10,991 nucleotides of DNA from JBBFMJ01 sp037441225 (lineage in GTDB: Bacteria; Acidobacteriota; Thermoanaerobaculia; UBA2201). Numbering within the stretch: the stretch's first letter is position 1; each line of letters begins with the position of its first letter. The notes below the pieces were generated by a model. The model made no database searches. It saw only the letters and a program-made list of their open reading frames with translations, and was not told the origin of the DNA. Below, piece after piece: positions 1-5,176 of the stretch. Made by a program: the position numbers and the translations under genes. Location: positions 1 through 10,991 of the forward strand of contig JBBISU010000100.1 of assembly GCA_037441225.1 (NCBI GenBank), given 5' to 3'.

Positions 1-566
1 ATTAAATATTTTTTTATCTTTTCAAAAATGGAAATATACTCTTTATAAAATTTTTCTGTTACTTCTTCAACACTAAAAGCATTTTCTATGCATTCTCTTA
101 AATATATTGTATTTGAAATTTTGTTTATATCTAATTTTAATTTCTGAAGCTGTTCTGAGGCTGTTCTTAATTTATTTCTATTTTCTGGTGTTATTGAAAA
201 CCTTTTTATTTGAATTTTTTTACCTCTTTTTGCATTTACAAAATCAATATATTTAAAATCATCAAAAGAAAAAATAAAAATATTATCATCAAGGTTGATT
301 TGAGATTTAATTGAATTTAATATCTTTCTTTCTATTGTTTTCATTTTTCTTTCAGGATTATCAATATCTTTTAGGCAAAAAAGAAAAATCTTGAAATTCT
401 TTCTTTTTGCTAATTCTTTTGCTTTTTCTATTTTATCTTTTATTTCCTCTGAATAGTTAAAAGATGTTTTAGTAATTTCAGGGCTTTCCCAGTTCCAGTT
501 TTCTATGAAGTGATTTTTTATGGTTTCTTCTGAATTTAAATCTTGCAAATAAAATTTTTTTTCCAT
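1..566 (-). CDS. Partial gene: probable N-terminus of an Eco57I-like (type IIG) restriction-modification methylase
   Basis: An open reading frame starts at the ATG complementary to 564-566 and runs without a stop for 188 codons to the window edge, so the protein is truncated here. A strong ribosome binding site precedes it. The N-terminus is MEKKFYLQDLNSEETI. About 55 residues in comes a beta-strand-like stretch (KIFLFCLKDID), a charged helix, then a second strand (NIFIFSFDDF), a basic strand (GKKIQIKRFSI) and PENRNK. Near the edge is a helix reading VEEVTEKFYKEYISIFEKI. I recognise this succession, especially the final V-T-x-x-F-Y-x-E-Y helix, from the N-terminal regions of large Eco57I-type methylase/endonuclease proteins, which modify and cleave DNA. 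The catalytic NPPY and PD-ExK motifs would lie outside or were not seen, so activity cannot be judged. The assignment is an inference from pattern memory; an uncharacterised protein remains possible. It is transcribed away from rpmH and is not part of that operon. Confidence 0.6.
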   Translation of the reverse strand, partial: MEKKFYLQDLNSEETIKNHFIENWNWESPEITKTSFNYSEEIKDKIEKAKELAKRKNFKIFLFCLKDIDNPERKMKTIERKILNSIKSQINLDDNIFIFSFDDFKYIDFVNAKRGKKIQIKRFSITPENRNKLRTASEQLQKLKLDINKISNTIYLRECIENAFSVEEVTEKFYKEYISIFEKIKKYL

Positions 567-572
567 AAAAAT

Positions 573-580
573 ACCTCCCT
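573..580 (-). promoter_or_regulatory. Ribosome binding site of the left-edge minus-strand gene
   Basis: On the minus strand AGGGAGGT lies six bases before the ATG complementary to 564-566. It is a strong match to the anti-Shine-Dalgarno sequence at normal spacing. It fixes the start of a gene that otherwise has no end in this window. Confidence 0.7.
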
Positions 581-599
581 ATAATTATCCTTTAATTTT

Positions 600-628
600 A
601 TCATAGAAATATTGTTTGATTTATTGAA
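600..628 (-). promoter_or_regulatory. Possible promoter of the left-edge minus-strand gene
   Basis: Reading the minus strand, TTCAAT (complement of 623-628) and TATGAT (complement of 600-605) are separated by 17 bases and lie upstream of the ribosome binding site. The -10 matches consensus at five of six positions, the -35 at only three. In a region this AT-rich such matches occur by chance, so this is a weak call. Confidence 0.3.
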
Positions 629-700
629 CTTCTCTTAGAGATAAAAATCACTTCAAAGAATAATTTTTTCTATCTTTTTAATTTGCAATATTTTCAAGAG

Positions 701-729
701 TTGATTTTTTGTTTTTATTGTAGTATAAT
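701..729 (+). promoter_or_regulatory. Sigma70-type promoter of the rpmH operon
   Basis: TTGATT (701-706) and a perfect TATAAT (724-729) are separated by exactly 17 bases. Transcription would start near 736 and leave a leader of about 30 bases with a near-ideal ribosome binding site, AAAAGGAGGT (745-754). It is the only convincing promoter I see before the overlapping gene string, so it probably drives most or all of the operon. Promoters inside the genes cannot be excluded by eye. Confidence 0.7.
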
Positions 730-766
730 TTAACAATTATTATGAAAAGGAGGTTTTTTACCTTAA

Positions 767-901
767 ATGAAAAGGACTTTTCAGCCGAATAACAGGAAAA
801 GAAAAAAGACACATGGCTTTAGAATCCGTATGAGAACTAAAGATGGAAGGGCTGTTCTTTCAAGGAGAAGAAGAAAAGGAAGGTACAGGATTGCTGTTTG
901 A
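767..901 (+). CDS. rpmH: 50S ribosomal protein L34 (bL34)
   Basis: The 44-residue product MKRTFQPNNRKRKKTHGFRI... is an unmistakable bL34: it begins with the K-R-T-x-Q-P-(N/S) signature, continues with THGFRxRM and TKDGRAVLSRRR, and ends in a basic tail. It is a small basic protein of the large ribosomal subunit that packs against 23S rRNA. Length is normal for the family. The ATG lies 12 bases after AAAAGGAGGT, slightly long spacing but the only sensible start. Its TGA overlaps the TTG of rnpA in a TTGA tetranucleotide, so the two are probably translationally coupled. It is first in the operon, as in most bacteria, directly behind the strong promoter. Confidence 0.98.
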   Translation: MKRTFQPNNRKRKKTHGFRIRMRTKDGRAVLSRRRRKGRYRIAV

Positions 902-1248
902 TTTTAAAACCATTCCCTTTAAAAGGGCAAAAAAAGTTTAAAAAGCTTATTCAAGAGGGAATAAAATTAAAAATGGAAACTATTGTTTTATATTATAGCC
1001 CCATTTATGATTTCCCTTTAAAATACGCAGTGGTAGTAGATCGCAAGTTTGGAAAGGCAAATGAAAGGAATAAATTGAAAAGGAAGTTAAGACATATCTT
1101 GAGAACCCATTCCCTTTTTTTTCTCCCCTTTTTTGGAAATCTTTTAATTTATTGTAAAAAGGGCTTTAATTTAAGCTATTATGAAATGCATGACCTTTTA
1201 ATAAAAAAATTTATGGAAATAAGAAAATGCTGCAAAGAATTGCTATAA
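898..1248 (+). CDS. rnpA: Ribonuclease P protein component
   Basis: This 116-residue basic protein is the protein subunit of RNase P, which with its catalytic RNA removes 5' leaders from pre-tRNAs. The diagnostic RNR motif is present as ERNKLKRKLRHILR (about residues 56-69), preceded by the strand KYAVVVDRKFGKA (canonical form: f-x-v-S-k-k-v-G-k-A). Position after rpmH supports the call. The start is a TTG at 898 overlapping the rpmH stop, with AGGA seven bases upstream. The same frame is open back to 841 inside rpmH but contains no ATG, GTG or TTG, so a Thermus-like rnpA nested around rpmH is not supported. The 3' end overlaps yidD by 22 nt. Confidence 0.95.
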   Translation: MILKPFPLKGQKKFKKLIQEGIKLKMETIVLYYSPIYDFPLKYAVVVDRKFGKANERNKLKRKLRHILRTHSLFFLPFFGNLLIYCKKGFNLSYYEMHDLLIKKFMEIRKCCKELL

Positions 1249-1460
1249 TTTTGCTTAAAATTTATAAAAAATTTATATCACCTCTCCTTCCTCCTGCTTG
1301 CAGGTTTACTCCAACTTGTTCAGAATACATGATGGAAGCCATTTCAATTTATGGCTTTTTTAAAGGTTTTTGGCTTGGTATTAAAAGATTGCTTAAATGC
1401 CACCCCTTTCATCCTGGTGGCTATGACCCTGTTCCACAATGGAAAAAAGACTCCTTATAG
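1227..1460 (+). CDS. yidD: Membrane protein insertion efficiency factor YidD
   Basis: This 77-residue protein matches the YidD family: an amphipathic N-terminal segment (IYKKFISPLLPP), then CRFTPTCSEY with its two cysteines, then EAISIYGFFKGFWLG, the KCHPFHPGG block and the terminal DPVPQ. YidD is a peripheral inner-membrane protein that helps YidC insert and fold membrane proteins; its exact mechanism is poorly known. Typical family length is about 70-85 residues, so it is complete. It begins inside the 3' end of rnpA (22-nt overlap) and its own end overlaps yidC by 22 nt, the usual gene order. The ribosome binding site before the ATG is weak (GGAAATAAG), so coupling to rnpA translation is likely. 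Confidence 0.96.
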   Translation: MLQRIAIILLKIYKKFISPLLPPACRFTPTCSEYMMEAISIYGFFKGFWLGIKRLLKCHPFHPGGYDPVPQWKKDSL

Positions 1461-3268
1461 CCCTTGCCTTATCCTTTTTAGTTCTTCTTTTATGGAGTAA
1501 ATTATTTATTCCAAAAGAACCAATACCTCCCCAAATAAAAGAAGAAGTTGTAAAAGTTGAAAAAAAGGAAGAGTTAGTAAAGCAGGAAGATATTTCAATT
1601 GAAGAAATTGTAAAAGGAGAAGAAGAAAAGGATTATTTTCTTGAAAATGATTATATAAAAATTGAATATACAAACAAAGGTGCAAAAATAAAAGATATTC
1701 ATTTAAAAAAATATTTAGATTATGATAAAAAGCCATTAAGTTTGTATCCTAAATATAATTTAGAATTTTCTCCTTTAAATTTAAATTTTGAAGAAGAAGA
1801 TTTAAATAAAATTGCAAATGAGGAAATTTATAAAGTTGAAGAAGGCAAAAATAGTTTAGTTTTTTATTTATCTCTTCCTGAAATCTTCATAAAAAAAATA
1901 TTTGTTTTAGAAAATAGTTTTTTAAAATTTGAAATTGAATTAAAAAGCAAAAATGGTTCAAAGGGTTATTTAATTATGGGACCTGGCTTGAGAGAAGTTG
2001 ATTTTAGGGAAGAAAATAATAAGTTTTTGCTTCCTGCAAATTTTGTTTATAATGATTTTAAAGGAATAAAAAGGATTCCCGTTGCAAAATTTGGGAAAAA
2101 GATGCCCTTTCTTGAGATAAATTCACAAAATATTAAGTATTTTGGATTGGAAGATTCTTATTTTGCTTTTATTCTAACTCCCACTTCAAAGTTAAATAAA
2201 GTTAAAGTCATACCTGAAAAAAACATTTTTGTTAAGACAAAATTAAAATATGGCTTTGATAACGAAAAATTGAGTGATGATTTAAAGAAAAGGGTTTTAT
2301 TTGATGAGAAGAGAAATGAAATTCTTGTCTATGGAATATATCAAGAAAAGGATAGGGATCTTGAAAAATTAAATTTTAGAGAAAATTTTATAAAGGAAAT
2401 GGCCTTTTTGACAGAAAAAGAAAAACAGGAAATTAAAAATTGTTTAAAAGATCAGAGGGATATAAAAAGGTTAGATGCTCTTTTTCAAAAAAATTTACCC
2501 CAATTGTTAGTTTCTGCAGAAATTTTACAAGGTAAAAATTCCTTTGAAGTTTTCCTTGGTGCAAAGGATTTGGATTTTTTAAGAAAAAATAAGCCCGAAC
2601 TTGTTGAAATTATTAGTTTTGGCTTTTTTTCTTTTATTGCAAAACCCCTTTTATGGATATTAAAGGGAATAAATAATTTAATTGGAAACTGGGGATTTAG
2701 CATAATTATCTTAACTTTTCTTTTAAGAATTGTCCTTTATCCTATAAACCACAAGCAAATTGTTTCAATGAAAAAGATGCAAAAGGTTCAGCCAAAGATT
2801 GAGGCAATAAGGAAGAAATATAAAAATTCTATAAAAGATATGGATGAAAGGGCAAAAATGAATCAAGAAATAATGGAGGTTTATAAAAAAGAAGGGATAA
2901 ATCCTTTGGGTGGATGCCTTCCCCTTGCAATCCAAATTCCAATCTTGTGGGCTTTTTATAGTATGCTTACCTCTGCAATAGAATTAAGAAATTCACCTTT
3001 TATTTTTTGGATAAAGGATTTATCATCAAGGGATCCCTATTATATAACTCCAATTCTTATGGGCATAGGAATGCTATGGCAGCAAAAGATGACACCAACG
3101 CAAGGAACTGGAAGCCAAAAGTTTTTAATGAATATGATGCCAATCTTCTTTACTTTTTTATTTTTAAATTTTCCATCAGGAGTTGTCCTCTACTGGTTTG
3201 TAAATACAATTTTACAGATTTTGCAAACATATATTTATAAATGGCGCAGTAAGGAGGAATTGAAATGA
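1439..3268 (+). CDS. yidC: Membrane protein insertase YidC with a large P1 domain
   Basis: The 609-residue insertase integrates membrane proteins, alone or with Sec. Residues 4-24 form the first membrane segment. An acidic and basic linker follows, then a periplasmic P1 domain to about 390, a region found in diderm YidC and lacking in Gram-positive SpoIIIJ. The conserved catalytic part is clear: GNWGFSIIILTFLLRIVLYP (417-436) holds the groove arginine (R430), followed by SMKKMQKVQPKIEAIRKKY, GINPLGGCLPLAIQIPI, DLSSRDPYYITPILMG, and FPSGVVLYWFVNTILQILQ at the C-terminus. E. coli YidC is 548 residues; the extra length comes mostly from a charged segment between about 255 and 360, before the P1 strand FEVFLGAKDLDFL. 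Its ATG overlaps the end of yidD by 22 nt and its TGA overlaps jag (ATGA). Confidence 0.97.
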   Translation: MEKRLLIALALSFLVLLLWSKLFIPKEPIPPQIKEEVVKVEKKEELVKQEDISIEEIVKGEEEKDYFLENDYIKIEYTNKGAKIKDIHLKKYLDYDKKPLSLYPKYNLEFSPLNLNFEEEDLNKIANEEIYKVEEGKNSLVFYLSLPEIFIKKIFVLENSFLKFEIELKSKNGSKGYLIMGPGLREVDFREENNKFLLPANFVYNDFKGIKRIPVAKFGKKMPFLEINSQNIKYFGLEDSYFAFILTPTSKLNKVKVIPEKNIFVKTKLKYGFDNEKLSDDLKKRVLFDEKRNEILVYGIYQEKDRDLEKLNFRENFIKEMAFLTEKEKQEIKNCLKDQRDIKRLDALFQKNLPQLLVSAEILQGKNSFEVFLGAKDLDFLRKNKPELVEIISFGFFSFIAKPLLWILKGINNLIGNWGFSIIILTFLLRIVLYPINHKQIVSMKKMQKVQPKIEAIRKKYKNSIKDMDERAKMNQEIMEVYKKEGINPLGGCLPLAIQIPILWAFYSMLTSAIELRNSPFIFWIKDLSSRDPYYITPILMGIGMLWQQKMTPTQGTGSQKFLMNMMPIFFTFLFLNFPSGVVLYWFVNTILQILQTYIYKWRSKEELK

Positions 3269-3870
3269 ATAAAAAAACCTTTTCAGGCAGGAACTTAGAT
3301 GAGGCATTGGAAGCAGCAATAAGAGAATATAAAAAACCAAGGGAAGAATTGAATTATAAGATTTTAGAGGAAAAAAGAAGTTTATTTGGGCTTGAAAAAA
3401 GGGTAGTAATTGAAATTTTAGAGGATTATGGGAGCCCTTCGCTTAAATACTTTTTAAATAAATTTATATTAAATTCAAATTTTAACATTTCTTATAGCAT
3501 TGAAAAAAAAGACAATTTACTGACAATAAATTTAAAGGGAGAAGATGTAAGTTATTTATTAAAAAATTATGGAGAAGGACTGGATGCCCTTCAATATTTG
3601 ATTGAAAAACTTCTTCAAAAAGAGGGCTATGAAGGAGAAGTTTTACTGGATGCTTCAAATTTCAGGGAAAACATTAAGCAAAAGATTGAAAAACTTGCTC
3701 ATTCTTTATGCAAAAAAGTAAAAAAAGAAGGGAAAACAATCCAAACAAAACCTTTGCCGCCAAATTTGAGGAAAATAGTTCATTTGACAGCAGCAAAATT
3801 TGAAGGAGTTGAATCAAAGAGTCAAGGGAGTGGCTATTTTAAGAGAATTTTCTTATCTTACAAGAAGTAA
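3265..3870 (+). CDS. jag: RNA-binding protein Jag/KhpB (Jag-N, KH, R3H)
   Basis: This 201-residue protein has the three-part layout of Jag (KhpB/EloR). An N-terminal Jag-N domain spans about 1-50 (TFSGRNLDEALEAAI...ILEEKRSLFGL). A KH-type domain lies at about 70-130 with the signature LDALQYLIEKLL. A C-terminal R3H domain at 135-201 has R169 and H173 in the R-x-x-x-H arrangement and the closing SKSQGSGYFKRI. The family binds RNA and, in Gram-positive bacteria, affects cell elongation and division; the gene usually follows yidC, as here. One oddity: the KH loop, normally GxxG before the LDALQYL helix, reads KNYG, so the first glycine is lost. Start is the ATG in an ATGA overlap with yidC, with AAGGAGG upstream. 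The 3' end overlaps mnmE. Confidence 0.94.
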   Translation: MNKKTFSGRNLDEALEAAIREYKKPREELNYKILEEKRSLFGLEKRVVIEILEDYGSPSLKYFLNKFILNSNFNISYSIEKKDNLLTINLKGEDVSYLLKNYGEGLDALQYLIEKLLQKEGYEGEVLLDASNFRENIKQKIEKLAHSLCKKVKKEGKTIQTKPLPPNLRKIVHLTAAKFEGVESKSQGSGYFKRIFLSYKK

Positions 3871-5176
3871 AAAGACAATTTTAGCATTAGGCACACCACA
3901 GGGCAAGGGGGCTCTTGGGGTAGTGAGGATTTCAGGGGGTTCTTCTATTAAAATAATTGAAGAAATAACAGGGAAAAAATTTGAACATAGAAAAGCAACA
4001 ACAGTATTTCTTGAAAATTATGGCAAAGCAGTTGTTGTATGCTGGTATGGACCAAATTCTTATACTGGTGAGGATTTGGTTGAAGTGAGTTTGTTAGGAA
4101 ATCCATACCTTATTAGTAATTTTATTAAAGATATTATAAAAAAAGGAGCAATTTTATCTCTTCCAGGTGAATTTACTTTCAGAGCTTTTCTAAATGGAAA
4201 AATTGATTTAAATCAAGCAGAAGCAATAAATTTTTTATCTGATGCAGTTTCTTTAAAAGTTCAAAAAAAATTGTCCTTAATGGCAGAAGGGTCCTTTTCA
4301 AAGGAAATAATAGAAATAAAAAATAAAATAATGGAAATCCTATCCTTGACTGAAGCACTTATTGAATTTGAAGAAGAAGATATAGAGGTTTCATTAAAAG
4401 AAATAGAGGATAAAGTAGAAAGTATGATAGTATTTTTGGAAGAATTTTTAAAAAAATGCTATTTATTAAATAAGGAAGATTTTTTTGATGTAGTTATTGC
4501 AGGTCCACCAAATTCAGGAAAATCAACTCTTTTCAATACCCTTTTAGGTTATGAAAGAACAATAATTTCACCAGAGGTTGGAACAACAAGGGACCCTGTC
4601 TCTGAAACAATTGATTTAGAGGGTTATCCAGTAAAACTCTGGGATTCAGCAGGGGTTTTTAAGAGAGCAAAAGGAATAACAAAAAAGGCAGTTGATTTAA
4701 CAAAAAAAATCTTAAAGAATGCAAATTTTATAGTTTATCTTTATGATTCTTCTATTCCTTTTTATGGTTTGGATGGAGATATTAAAAGTTATGTCATAGA
4801 AAAAGGTGAAATTATTTTTACAAAGAGCGACCTTAGAATAAATAAAGAAAATGAAAAATATAAATTTAAATCAATTTCTGCTTTAAAAGGTGAAGGGATT
4901 GAGGATTTAAAAAATTTAATTATTGATAAAGCAAAGAAATTTTTTGGTGAAGATGTAGAAGGGGATTTTTTAGTAAATGAAAGACAGAAAATAATACTTG
5001 ATGATTTTTTTAATTCTGTTAAAGAAGCAAGAGATATACTTAAAGAAGGAAAGCCCCTGGAAATATTTTCTTATCATTTAAAAAAGGCAACTGAATTGGT
5101 AATGGAACTTATAGGGGAAATTAAAAGCGAAGAGGTTTTAAATTCAATATTTTCAAGGTTTTGTATAGGTAAATGA
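3830..5176 (+). CDS. mnmE: tRNA modification GTPase MnmE (TrmE), divergent switch II
   Basis: MnmE works with MnmG to place the (carboxymethyl)aminomethyl group at C5 of wobble uridine-34 in tRNAs. Numbering from the GTG at 3830 (448 residues), the N-terminal folate-binding domain shows TILALGTPQGKGALGVVRISG, SYTGEDLVEV and PGEFTFRAFLNGKIDLNQAEA. The G domain has GPPNSGKST (225-233), GTTRD (251-255), DSAG (272-275), TKSD (331-334) and SALKGEG. The C-terminus ends in the hallmark FCIGK. Three conserved elements deviate: HGG after the EV strand is LGN, NKxD is TKSD, and the stretch after DSAG is about five residues shorter than in E. coli and lacks the glutamate equivalent to Glu282. The start is uncertain: no ATG is available, TTG at 3800 and 3809 and GTG at 3830 all lie inside jag, and an ATT at 3836 has AAGGGAG in front. 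Its TGA overlaps mnmG. Confidence 0.93.
   Translation: MAILREFSYLTRSKKTILALGTPQGKGALGVVRISGGSSIKIIEEITGKKFEHRKATTVFLENYGKAVVVCWYGPNSYTGEDLVEVSLLGNPYLISNFIKDIIKKGAILSLPGEFTFRAFLNGKIDLNQAEAINFLSDAVSLKVQKKLSLMAEGSFSKEIIEIKNKIMEILSLTEALIEFEEEDIEVSLKEIEDKVESMIVFLEEFLKKCYLLNKEDFFDVVIAGPPNSGKSTLFNTLLGYERTIISPEVGTTRDPVSETIDLEGYPVKLWDSAGVFKRAKGITKKAVDLTKKILKNANFIVYLYDSSIPFYGLDGDIKSYVIEKGEIIFTKSDLRINKENEKYKFKSISALKGEGIEDLKNLIIDKAKKFFGEDVEGDFLVNERQKIILDDFFNSVKEARDILKEGKPLEIFSYHLKKATELVMELIGEIKSEEVLNSIFSRFCIGK

Larger units (their letters stand above)
567..766. other. Divergent intergenic region between a putative R-M gene and rpmH
   Basis: These 200 bases separate two divergently transcribed genes. They hold the rpmH promoter and ribosome binding site on the plus strand, a weaker promoter candidate on the minus strand, and an 11-bp palindrome with 5-bp arms (TCTCT-T-AGAGA, 631-641) between the two promoters. 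I see no dnaA gene, no cluster of DnaA boxes and no tRNA-like structure. The palindrome could be an operator, but it is short enough to be chance. Confidence 0.6.

Noticed and set aside
585..593. Possible DnaA box (TTATCCTTT), and another at 10890-10898 (TTATCCATT)
   Set aside because: Both miss conserved positions of TTATNCACA and stand alone; no cluster or adjoining AT-rich unwinding element distinguishes them from background.
841..900. Upstream extension of rnpA across rpmH, as in Thermus
   Set aside because: The frame is open back to 841, but a TAA at 838-840 closes it and there is no ATG, GTG or TTG before 898.
1506..1736. Minus-strand open frame antisense to yidC, rich in Leu and Phe
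   Set aside because: It is the complement of Lys/Glu-rich codons of yidC, has no ribosome binding site and no recognisable domain. The same holds for frames on the minus strand at 2485-2703, 5792-5992, 7616-7846, 8887-9096, 9225-9467 and 10345-10614.
3007..3240. Plus-strand 77-codon frame inside the yidC 3' part
   Set aside because: It lies in a different frame over the conserved YidC membrane segments and shows no family features of its own.
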